This document shows, piece after piece, positions 1 to 4,793 of a DNA stretch of 5,288 nucleotides. The stretch lies in NCBI GenBank assembly GCA_027068615.1, contig JAMOQV010000152.1:1-5288 (forward strand), read 5' to 3'. How positions within the stretch are numbered: position 1 is the first letter of the stretch; each line of letters begins with the position of its first letter. The notes beneath the pieces are model-generated. The model made no database searches and was not told the DNA's origin. It saw only the letters and a program-made list of their open reading frames with translations. Origin of the DNA: Helicobacteraceae bacterium (GTDB lineage Bacteria > Campylobacterota > Campylobacteria > Campylobacterales > Sulfurimonadaceae). Both the position numbers and the translations under genes were made by a program.

Positions 1-2
1 AG

Positions 3-566
3 GGTACTATATATGATGCTCGTGGTGTTAATCTTGAACTTTTAAAAGATTTAAAATTTAACAAAAGAGTATCACTTGAAGAGTATGTAAATCATCATCC
101 AGAAGCTACATATATCCCAGTTAGTGAGTATCCAGAGGGTGGTCATGCTGTTTGGTCGATAGAGTGTTATGCTGCATTTCCATGTGCTACACAAAATGAG
201 CTAACAGAAGTTGATGCTAAAAACCTTATAAAAAATGGTTGTCAAAGTGTAACAGAAGGTGCAAATATGCCATCAACTCCTGAAGCAATAGATATGTTTT
301 TAGAAAATAAAATCTGTTTTGCACCTGCAAAAGCAGCTAATGCTGGTGGTGTTGCTGTTAGTGAGTTTGAGATGAGTCAAAATGCAGCTATGAGTAAATG
401 GACATTTGACAAAGTTGATGAGATGCTAAAAACTACAATGCAACAGATATGTAAAAGAGTTTCACTAACTGCCAAAGACTATGGCGTTGAGGGTAACTAT
501 GTTGATGGTGCAAATATCGCAGGATTTAAAAGAGTAGCAGATGCTATGATAGCTGAGGGTATATAG
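3..566 (+). CDS. gdhA: NADP-specific glutamate dehydrogenase, C-terminal part (5' end outside window)
   Basis: This open frame enters at the window edge and gives about 187 residues ending at TAG 564-566. It matches the last ~40% of the hexameric ~450-residue glutamate dehydrogenase, a cytoplasmic enzyme that reductively aminates 2-oxoglutarate with ammonium to glutamate. Visible family blocks, numbered from the first complete codon, are GTIYD (1-5, in the nucleotide-binding domain), FPCATQNEL (59-67), TEGANMPST (84-92), FAPAKAANAGGVAVS (106-120) and the C-terminal YVDGANIAGF (166-175). These correspond closely to the E. coli GdhA C-terminus as I remember it, which supports the NADP type, though coenzyme specificity cannot be proven from this fragment. 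An internal ATG at 267 is not the start, because family sequence continues upstream without a break. The gene ends 9 bases before mrpF with no terminator-like structure, so read-through into the antiporter genes is likely. Confidence 0.95.
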   Translation, partial: GTIYDARGVNLELLKDLKFNKRVSLEEYVNHHPEATYIPVSEYPEGGHAVWSIECYAAFPCATQNELTEVDAKNLIKNGCQSVTEGANMPSTPEAIDMFLENKICFAPAKAANAGGVAVSEFEMSQNAAMSKWTFDKVDEMLKTTMQQICKRVSLTAKDYGVEGNYVDGANIAGFKRVADAMIAEGI

Positions 567-578
567 TTTTTTACTATG
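562..578 (+). other. Small hairpin spanning gdhA stop and mrpF start
   Basis: ATAGT (563-567) and ACTAT (573-577) are perfect inverted repeats around a five-T loop, with a further possible T-G wobble pair (562/578). In RNA this 5-bp stem contains the gdhA stop codon and most of the mrpF ATG. No GC-rich stem or following T-run exists, so it is not a terminator. The only SD-like run, GAGGG at 555-559, is 16 bases from the ATG, which is too far for normal use. Inference: mrpF translation may depend on ribosomes finishing gdhA (termination-reinitiation). The stem is weak (mostly A-T) and could be chance. Confidence 0.35.
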
Positions 579-824
579 TTTGAATTAGTTGTTATAATCC
601 TTTTACTTTCCATTTCTATATCGCTTTATAGATTTTTAAAAGGTTCTACTCTTAGCGATAGAGTTGTAGCCTTTGATGCTATAAGCATTATGAGTGTATC
701 TCTTTTAGTGGTTTTAGCACTTTACTATCAAAGAGAGTTTTATCTTGATATCGCACTTGTTTTTGGGCTTATCGGATTTTTAGGTGCTACTATCTTTGGA
801 AGATATATAGAAAAAGGGATATAA
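576..824 (+). CDS. mrpF: Mrp/Mnh Na+/H+ antiporter subunit F
   Basis: The product is an 82-residue protein with three predicted membrane helices (about residues 2-18, 30-50 and 56-76), the normal size and topology for MrpF/MnhF/MbhB. The family signature is seen as G-STLSDRVVAFD (23-34) in the first cytoplasmic loop and YLDIALVFGLIGFLG (56-70) in the last helix. D28, D34 and D58 are the conserved-type acidic residues. MrpF is a small integral subunit of the multisubunit antiporter. The start is fixed at ATG 576 because the same frame has the gdhA stop three codons upstream. There is no well-placed SD. mrpG follows after one base. In many Mrp operons mrpE precedes mrpF, but here gdhA occupies that place. 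Confidence 0.9.
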   Translation: MFELVVIILLLSISISLYRFLKGSTLSDRVVAFDAISIMSVSLLVVLALYYQREFYLDIALVFGLIGFLGATIFGRYIEKGI

Positions 825-825
825 G

Positions 826-1086
826 ATGTTAGAGTATATTGGTTATATGTTTATACTTTTTGGTGTTTTAGCATTTTTAGTTAGTGCTGTTGGACTTATC
901 CGTATGCCTGATACTTTTACTCGCATACATATAGCTACAAAAACAACTACCATAGGAACTATACTAGTTCTTATTGGTGCAATGTTTAGTGAGCCTAGTT
1001 GGTCTTTAAAACTAGCACTTATTGGTATATTTATACTTATAACCAACCCTCTTTCTTCATCTGTTATAGCAAGGGCATCAAAATGA
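826..1086 (+). CDS. mrpG: Mrp/Mnh Na+/H+ antiporter subunit G
   Basis: The product is an 86-residue protein with three hydrophobic helices, typical of MrpG/MnhG/MbhC. The diagnostic block GLIRMPDTFTRIH (23-35) followed by ATKTTTIG (37-44) matches the family pattern G-L-R-PD-ytRlHaatk-tlG. The C-terminal TNPLSSSVIARA (73-84) matches the usual T-P-s-aiaraa tail with its conserved proline (P75). It is part of the small-subunit module of the cation/proton antiporter membrane complex. The start at ATG 826 has an AAGGG site (815-819) at six bases' spacing, lying inside the end of mrpF. The stop TGA overlaps the next ATG (ATGA at 1083-1086), so translation is coupled to the MbhD-like gene. Confidence 0.92.
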   Translation: MLEYIGYMFILFGVLAFLVSAVGLIRMPDTFTRIHIATKTTTIGTILVLIGAMFSEPSWSLKLALIGIFILITNPLSSSVIARASK

Positions 1087-1322
1087 TAGGTTTTTTAATA
1101 CTTTGCACATTTATAGGTATAATCATCATAGCCTTTGCATCTGTTACACAAAAAAAACTCTCAAATGCTATCATACTTTTTATGGGTGTTGGACTTGGTA
1201 GTGTTATACTGTTTTTTATATTTAAAGCACCAGATGTTGCTCTTACTGAAGCTGTTATAGGCTCTGGTATAAGTTCTCTTATATTTTTAATAGCTTTAAA
1301 ACACTTAAAGGGTAAAAGATGA
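1083..1322 (+). CDS. DUF4040/MbhD-like antiporter subunit (equivalent to part of the MrpA C-terminus)
   Basis: The product is a 79-residue membrane protein with about three helices. The block KAPDVALTEAVIGSG (48-62) is the hallmark of the DUF4040/MbhD family, which in Bacillus-type systems is fused to the C-terminal part of the long MrpA subunit and in Mbh-type complexes is a separate gene. D51 and E56 are the conserved-type acidic residues. I take ATG 1083 as the start. The same frame is open upstream to an ATG at 999, but that extension lies wholly within mrpG and gives a non-hydrophobic, unfamiliar sequence. The ATGA overlap with mrpG is the usual arrangement in this operon. Its own TGA overlaps the mrpB ATG in the same way (1319-1322). 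It probably forms part of the interface between the small subunits and the large proton-channel subunits. Confidence 0.88.
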   Translation: MIGFLILCTFIGIIIIAFASVTQKKLSNAIILFMGVGLGSVILFFIFKAPDVALTEAVIGSGISSLIFLIALKHLKGKR

Positions 1323-2026
1323 GTTTAAAAAGGGATTTACCAACTTCTACTATAAGTGGGTTTGCACTAAGTGCTAGTTTGATTTTAACGATACTAAACA
1401 TACTACTTCACAATATTCCAAATAACATACAAACTGCTGGAGATGAACTTCTAAAACTAAATGCAACTGAGGGTGTAGCAAATGCTGTAACAACTGTTGT
1501 AGTTTATTTTCGTGGGTTTGATACTTTAGGGGAGATTGCTGTTTTATTTATAGCTTCATTAGGTCTTGGCTTGATGCTAGATGAAAATAAACAATGCGAT
1601 TTAAAAGCAAAAAGTAACTTTATGTTACAAACTGCTTCTAAACTTCTTTTTCCTATCATAATGTTATTTGGAATATATGTGATGGTTTATGGTCATCTAA
1701 GCCCAGGAGGTGGGTTTCAAGGTGGGGTTATCATCGCTAGTGGTATCTTGCTACTACTTATATCTTTTAATGAGTTTGAAGTGCCACATAGTGTTGTAAG
1801 TTTACTTGAGATATTTGCAGGGGCTTCTTATGTTATCATCGGACTTATTGGTCTTTTAGTTTTAGATAGATTTTTAGGAAACTTTTTACCAAATGATATA
1901 TCAAATATGGGGATGCTTTTAAGTGGTGGTATCATCCCTATCATCTACATCATAGTTGGTATAAAAGTTGGTAGTGAGATGAGTGTAATCTCTGAAAATC
2001 TTATAAAAAGGTGTGAAGATGTTTGA
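1319..2026 (+). CDS. mrpB: Mrp/Mnh antiporter subunit B with N-terminal MbhE-like domain
   Basis: The product is a 235-residue membrane protein made of two family modules. The N-terminal ~95 residues contain NAVTTVVVYFRGFDTLGE (55-72), which corresponds to the RGFDT-GE block of MbhE and of the extreme C-terminus of MrpA. Residues ~100-235 form the MnhB/MrpB domain (MbhF-like), with the signature GHLSPGGGFQGG (125-136) and several hydrophobic helices. Ordinary MrpB is about 140 residues, so this is an MbhE-MrpB fusion. Together with the preceding MbhD-like gene it supplies the domains missing if MrpA is short here. The start ATG 1319 overlaps the preceding stop and has AAGGG (1308-1312) at six bases. 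Its last eight bases overlap the start of mrpC. Confidence 0.92.
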   Translation: MSLKRDLPTSTISGFALSASLILTILNILLHNIPNNIQTAGDELLKLNATEGVANAVTTVVVYFRGFDTLGEIAVLFIASLGLGLMLDENKQCDLKAKSNFMLQTASKLLFPIIMLFGIYVMVYGHLSPGGGFQGGVIIASGILLLLISFNEFEVPHSVVSLLEIFAGASYVIIGLIGLLVLDRFLGNFLPNDISNMGMLLSGGIIPIIYIIVGIKVGSEMSVISENLIKRCEDV

Positions 2027-2396
2027 GTTTTTTAACCAAAGTGAAGTTATCAAAGTTATCATTATCATAGGTTCTATGAGTATATTTTTTGTAGGACTTT
2101 TTGGACTTGTAACACAAAAACACATCATAAAAACTTTTATAAGTATAGCGATTATGGAGAGTTCTGTATTTTTACTTTTTATAGGGCTTAGTTATAAACA
2201 AAGTTTTTTAGCTCCTATCTTAACAGATGGACAACAAAACTTTAACAATATGAACGACCCAATCCCACAAGCTATGATACTAACAGCCATAGTTATAGGT
2301 ATGGCCGTTTTAGCACTTGGAGTTAGTTTTGCCATAGAGTATTATAAACTTACTGGTAAGACTGATATAGATGAGATGACAACTCTAAAGGGCTAA
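2019..2396 (+). CDS. mrpC: Mrp/Mnh Na+/H+ antiporter subunit C (NuoK-like)
   Basis: The product is a 125-residue, three-helix protein homologous to NuoK/MbhG. The family hallmark DPIPQAMILTAIVIG (80-94) separates MrpC from complex I NuoK. MES at 46-48 in helix 2 carries the conserved-type glutamate E47 thought to sit on the ion path in this family. It is slightly longer than Bacillus MrpC (about 113 residues), with a polar 60-80 loop and a polar tail. I choose ATG 2019 rather than the in-frame GTG at 2013: AAAAGG (2006-2011) is seven bases from 2019 but one base from 2013. The start lies inside the end of mrpB. In most Mrp operons mrpD follows directly, whereas here the next ATG (2400) is that of a toxin-like gene. 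Confidence 0.92.
   Translation: MFEFFNQSEVIKVIIIIGSMSIFFVGLFGLVTQKHIIKTFISIAIMESSVFLLFIGLSYKQSFLAPILTDGQQNFNNMNDPIPQAMILTAIVIGMAVLALGVSFAIEYYKLTGKTDIDEMTTLKG
2385..2391 (+). repeat. CTAAAGG copy 1 (mrpC/toxin junction)
   Basis: This 7-base direct repeat lies at the end of mrpC and includes the SD of the toxin-like gene (AAAGGG 2387-2392, seven bases before ATG 2400). The same seven bases occur before mrpD (2882-2888) and before hepT (4332-4338), so copies 1 and 2 bracket the toxin insert. The match may only reflect ribosome-site similarity. Confidence 0.4.
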
Positions 2397-2399
2397 AAT

Positions 2400-2795
2400 A
2401 TGGAAGATAAAAGTTTTGATAAGTGGAATGAAGTAAAAAAACAGCTACATAAAAAAGAAAAAATAATAAACTTTAAAGATAGAGAGATTTACTGGGGAAA
2501 TTTAGGAAAAAATATAGGTTTTGAACAAAATGGTAAAAATCAAGATTTTTCAAGACCTATTTTAGTTGTTAAAAAATTAAACAAAAGATTATTTTTTGGT
2601 GTTCCTTTATCTACTACTATTAGAGATGGTAGTTATTTTTATAACTTTAAATTTTTAGAGGATAAACAAAGTTCTGCATTACTTATACAAGCAAAAATTT
2701 TTGATGTCAAAAGATTAGATCAAAAAATAGGTATGATAAACAAAAATGATTTTCTTAAACTAAAAAAGAAATTAGGAGATTTACTTGATTTATGA
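2400..2795 (+). CDS. PemK/MazF-family toxin-like protein (solitary mRNA interferase candidate) inside the mrp operon
   Basis: The product is a soluble 131-residue protein. Residues ~27-125 fit the PemK/MazF fold: REIYWGNLG (28-36) forms the first strand, IGFEQNGK (39-46) and SRPILVV (51-57) follow, then FFGVPLSTT (65-73) and a late LLIQAKIFDVKRL (94-106). E42 and R52 occupy the places of the acidic and arginine active-site residues of MazF, and S71-T73 the usual Ser/Thr. MazF-type enzymes cut single-stranded RNA in the cytoplasm. The charged N-terminal extension (FDKWNEVKKQL, 6-16) resembles a subgroup that I recall as often lacking a partner. No antitoxin is adjacent, since mrpC is upstream and mrpD downstream. 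The gene starts 3 bases after mrpC with a good SD (AAAGGG 2387-2392). Hand-counted G+C is about 22%, lower than the sampled mrp DNA. RNase activity is inferred only. Confidence 0.83.
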   Translation: MEDKSFDKWNEVKKQLHKKEKIINFKDREIYWGNLGKNIGFEQNGKNQDFSRPILVVKKLNKRLFFGVPLSTTIRDGSYFYNFKFLEDKQSSALLIQAKIFDVKRLDQKIGMINKNDFLKLKKKLGDLLDL

Positions 2796-2798
2796 TAG

Positions 2799-2836
2799 TT
2801 TCTCCCTCTTAAAAAAGAGGGCAGTCCCGAAGGAAA
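2799..2836. repeat. GC-rich hairpin element of unknown type after the toxin gene
   Basis: CCCTCTT (2804-2810) and AAGAGGG (2815-2821) form a perfect 7-bp stem with an AAAA loop. TCC-CGAA-GGA (2825-2834) forms a second mini-hairpin, and GGG-CAGT-CCC (2819-2828) is a competing alternative. TTTC (2799-2802) can also pair with GAAA (2833-2836) around the whole. This is the most G/C-rich patch of an otherwise very AT-rich spacer. No T-run follows on either strand, so it is not a canonical intrinsic terminator. It could be a REP-like or transposon-end relic, an mRNA-stability element, or a processing site separating the toxin transcript from mrpD. The hairpins are certain as sequence, the role unknown. 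Confidence 0.55.
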
Positions 2837-2866
2837 TTGTAAAGGAAGTATACAATAAAATATATT
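2836..2866 (+). promoter_or_regulatory. Possible internal promoter with an overlapping dyad, upstream of mrpD
   Basis: TTGTAA (2837-2842) and TATATT (2861-2866) are separated by 18 bases and fit a weak sigma-70 promoter in a strongly AT-rich tract. TACAAT (2851-2856) is an alternative -10. The putative -35 is also one arm of a dyad, ATTGTA-N9-TACAAT (2836-2841/2851-2856), which could bind a dimeric repressor. The placement would let mrpD and downstream genes be transcribed independently of the toxin gene. AT-rich DNA produces such matches by chance, so this is a candidate only. Confidence 0.35.
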
Positions 2867-2880
2867 ATTTGTCAATATAT
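2860..2880. repeat. AT-only dyad ATATATT-N7-AATATAT
   Basis: There are perfect 7-base inverted arms at 2860-2866 and 2874-2880 around ATTTGTC. The dyad overlaps the possible -10 and ends one base before the CTAAAGG ribosome site of mrpD. It could be an operator or a weak leader hairpin. Low-complexity A/T composition makes chance plausible. Confidence 0.35.
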
Positions 2881-2888
2881 ACTAAAGG
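2878..2888 (+). repeat. TATACTAAAGG direct repeat, copy A (before mrpD)
   Basis: This 11-base sequence is repeated exactly at 4328-4338, at the other end of mrpD. It carries the mrpD ribosome site (AAAGG, nine bases before ATG 2898). Both copies are preceded by a TTTGT-containing stretch (2868-2872 and 4320-4324), so the similarity extends a little further with small gaps. Confidence 0.5.
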
Positions 2889-2897
2889 TACAAAAAA

Positions 2898-4346
2898 ATG
2901 AGTTCAACACTATTTATAGCCCTACCCTTACTTTTTGGGTTTATATCACCACTTTTTTCAAAGTTTGGTAAAAATACAACTGCTTTTGTATCTACTACGA
3001 TGCAACTGTTTTTATTTTTACTATCTATCAGCCTTTTAATAAATGCCGAACCATATATAGAGATTATCTCTATTGCTCCACCTCTTGGAATATCTTTTGT
3101 TTTAACTAAAATATCGCTATTTTTTGTAACTCTTTTTACATTTTTAATGCTTTTATTTTCACTTTATTATCTAAGTATTAGAAAAACAAATCCTTATAAA
3201 AATGAAGTAAAGTTTTTTATACTGACAAATATGCTTTTAGCATCCTCTATCGGTTTAGTGTTAAGTAGCGATATATTTAACATCTATGTATTTTTTGAGA
3301 TAGCTGGTATATCTGCTTATATACTTAGTGCTTACAAAAAAACACAATCAGCTCTTGAAGCTGGTATAAAGTACTTACTAACTGGAGCTATCGCATCTGT
3401 GTTTTTAGTATTTGCTATCGCTCTTATATACTTAAATATAGGCTCATTAAACTTAGCTGTTATATCTCTTAGTTTTGAGACACTACCTTATAATGTTAAG
3501 ATTTTAATCTCTATCTTACTACTTGTTGGTTTTGGATTTAAGATAGAGATTTTCCCACTTAACTTTTGGGTTAGTGATGTTTATGAAGGCTCATCAGCAC
3601 TTGTAAACACTCTCTTTTGTGCTATAGTTGTAAAAGCTTATCTTTTTGTATTTTTTCATATACTTTATCTACTTTTACCTAGTGGAGAGTTTAGTGTTTT
3701 TCTAATCTACTTAGGTGCTATAAGTATGTTAGTAGCTGAGATAGTAGCTCTAAAACAAACAAATCTAAAAAGACTTTTTGCATACTCATCATTAGGTCAA
3801 GTTGGATTAATCTTTAGTGCATTTGCTATGCAAAACACAGATGCAATTCAAGGAGCTTTATATATAGTTCTTGCTCACTCTGTTGCGAAAAGTATTATAT
3901 TTTTAAGTATAAGTAGCATAGGTTACAAGTATAACACCTACAATATAGAAGTTCTAAAACACTTAAACTCAAACTTTTTAAAAGTTGTGATGCTTATAGC
4001 TATGTTATCACTTCTTGGTATCCCACTTTTTGCAGGGTTTATCGGTAAGTTTTTAACACTAAAAGCACTAGCACTCAATGGCACTTTTTTAGCTATGGGT
4101 ATCATACTTTTAGCATCTTTACTTGAAGCCGTTTACTACTTTAAACTTGTTGGTTTTATGTTTGTAAAAAATGATACAAAAGAGATATTAACCATAACTA
4201 AATCTCAAAAAATCATACTTAGTTTTTTAGCCATTATACTTATAGTAGTTGGAACTTTCCCTTTTGTGGTATCAAACTTTTTACTTGATGGTGCAAGTAT
4301 TCTTTTAGATAATCATAGTTTTGTAACTATACTAAAGGCTCAGTAG
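2898..4346 (+). CDS. mrpD: Mrp/Mnh Na+/H+ antiporter subunit D (NuoN/L/M-type proton channel)
   Basis: The product is a 482-residue polytopic protein, close to the ~490 residues and ~14 helices of MrpD/MnhD. Expected ion-path residues are present: E134 in FFEIAG (132-137, the helix-5 glutamate), K215 in GFGFKIEIFPLNFW (211-224, broken helix 7), and K246 in VVKAYLF (244-250). KRLFAYSSLGQVG (291-303), H327 and K331 in LAHSVAKS (325-332), and K384 in FAGFIGKF (378-385) are further family blocks. This subunit is one of the proton/Na+ translocating channels and is related to complex I NuoL/M/N. Start ATG 2898 gives the usual MrpD N-terminus and has AAAGG (2884-2888) at nine bases. It is separated from mrpC by the toxin-like gene and a 102-base spacer, yet its frame is intact. 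Its stop TAG directly abuts the hepT ATG. Confidence 0.95.
   Translation: MSSTLFIALPLLFGFISPLFSKFGKNTTAFVSTTMQLFLFLLSISLLINAEPYIEIISIAPPLGISFVLTKISLFFVTLFTFLMLLFSLYYLSIRKTNPYKNEVKFFILTNMLLASSIGLVLSSDIFNIYVFFEIAGISAYILSAYKKTQSALEAGIKYLLTGAIASVFLVFAIALIYLNIGSLNLAVISLSFETLPYNVKILISILLLVGFGFKIEIFPLNFWVSDVYEGSSALVNTLFCAIVVKAYLFVFFHILYLLLPSGEFSVFLIYLGAISMLVAEIVALKQTNLKRLFAYSSLGQVGLIFSAFAMQNTDAIQGALYIVLAHSVAKSIIFLSISSIGYKYNTYNIEVLKHLNSNFLKVVMLIAMLSLLGIPLFAGFIGKFLTLKALALNGTFLAMGIILLASLLEAVYYFKLVGFMFVKNDTKEILTITKSQKIILSFLAIILIVVGTFPFVVSNFLLDGASILLDNHSFVTILKAQ
4328..4338 (+). repeat. TATACTAAAGG direct repeat, copy B (end of mrpD, before hepT)
   Basis: This is an exact copy of 2878-2888, here encoding part of the last residues of mrpD (TILKAQ region) and serving as the hepT ribosome site (AAAGG 4334-4338, eight bases before ATG 4347). 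The two copies bracket mrpD. Confidence 0.5.
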
Positions 4347-4793
4347 ATGACAACAAAACTAAAAGAAACACTAACTATATGTGAACAAATCTTTAAAAAT
4401 TGTGATATAGATTATGATGAATTGATGAGTAAAAATATAGATAATGATTTTTTTGAAGATTATCAAAATACTAGAATTATAAATAGTTTTTTATTTAACT
4501 ACTCAAAGCTTCAAGATAAAATAGGAGCTAAACTTTTTAAACAACTTCTTTATGAGTTAAAAGAGATTGACAATACTTCAATCCCTATGATAGATGTTTT
4601 AAACATTTTAGAAAAGTTAGAAATTCTTGAAAAAACTCAATGGGATAACCTTAGAGATATAAGAAACCTTTTAGCTCATGAGTATCCATTTTGTATGCAA
4701 GAGAGAATTGAAAATATAAAACTTACTTTAGAATCTTATGAGATGCTAAAAAATATCTATAAAAGAGTGAAAAATGCGACTAAATCAATATGA
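4347..4793 (+). CDS. hepT: HepT-like HEPN-domain RNase toxin
   Basis: The product is a soluble, mostly helical 148-residue protein. Residues 106-113, RNLLAHEY, fit the HEPN ribonuclease motif R-X4-H-X-Y (R106, H111, Y113), preceded by the usual NLRDI. In the characterised HepT/MntA system of Shewanella, HepT is the RNase toxin and its motif tyrosine is AMPylated by MntA to neutralise it; by analogy Y113 is the target here. The adjacent downstream gene encodes the matching MNT nucleotidyltransferase, overlapping by 20 bases (4774-4793), which strongly supports the pair. The ATG follows the mrpD stop with no gap, and its SD lies inside mrpD. Hand-counted G+C is about 24%. It could alternatively be an HI0074-type nucleotidyltransferase partner, but those are not expected to carry the full RNase motif. 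Confidence 0.86.
   Translation: MTTKLKETLTICEQIFKNCDIDYDELMSKNIDNDFFEDYQNTRIINSFLFNYSKLQDKIGAKLFKQLLYELKEIDNTSIPMIDVLNILEKLEILEKTQWDNLRDIRNLLAHEYPFCMQERIENIKLTLESYEMLKNIYKRVKNATKSI

Noticed and set aside
843..1046. Reverse-strand open frame of 67 codons inside mrpG
   Set aside because: It is the antisense shadow of a well-supported conserved gene and its sequence shows no recognisable family or ribosome site.
999..1082. Upstream extension of the MbhD-like gene to an ATG at 999
   Set aside because: The extra 28 residues are unfamiliar and lie fully within mrpG. The ATGA overlap at 1083 fits the operon pattern and the family start.
2013..2018. GTG 2013 as the mrpC start
   Set aside because: The AAAAGG site ends only one base before it, whereas ATG 2019 has the correct seven-base spacing.
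1919..2128. Reverse-strand open frame of 69 codons across the mrpB/mrpC junction
   Set aside because: It overlaps two conserved genes, has a low-complexity product, and carries no supporting signal.
2804..2821. Hairpin as a rho-independent terminator after the toxin-like gene
   Set aside because: The stem is followed by CAGTCCC, not a T-run, and the reverse strand also lacks a T-tract after the stem.
2796..2897. A small antitoxin gene in the spacer after the PemK/MazF-like gene
   Set aside because: No frame of useful length with a start and ribosome site exists in these 102 bases on either strand.
2019..4346. mrpC and mrpD as complex I genes nuoK and nuoN/M
   Set aside because: The DPIPQ...LTAIVIG block of mrpC and the surrounding mrpF/G/B genes are specific to the Mrp/Mnh/Mbh group, and no other complex I gene is present.
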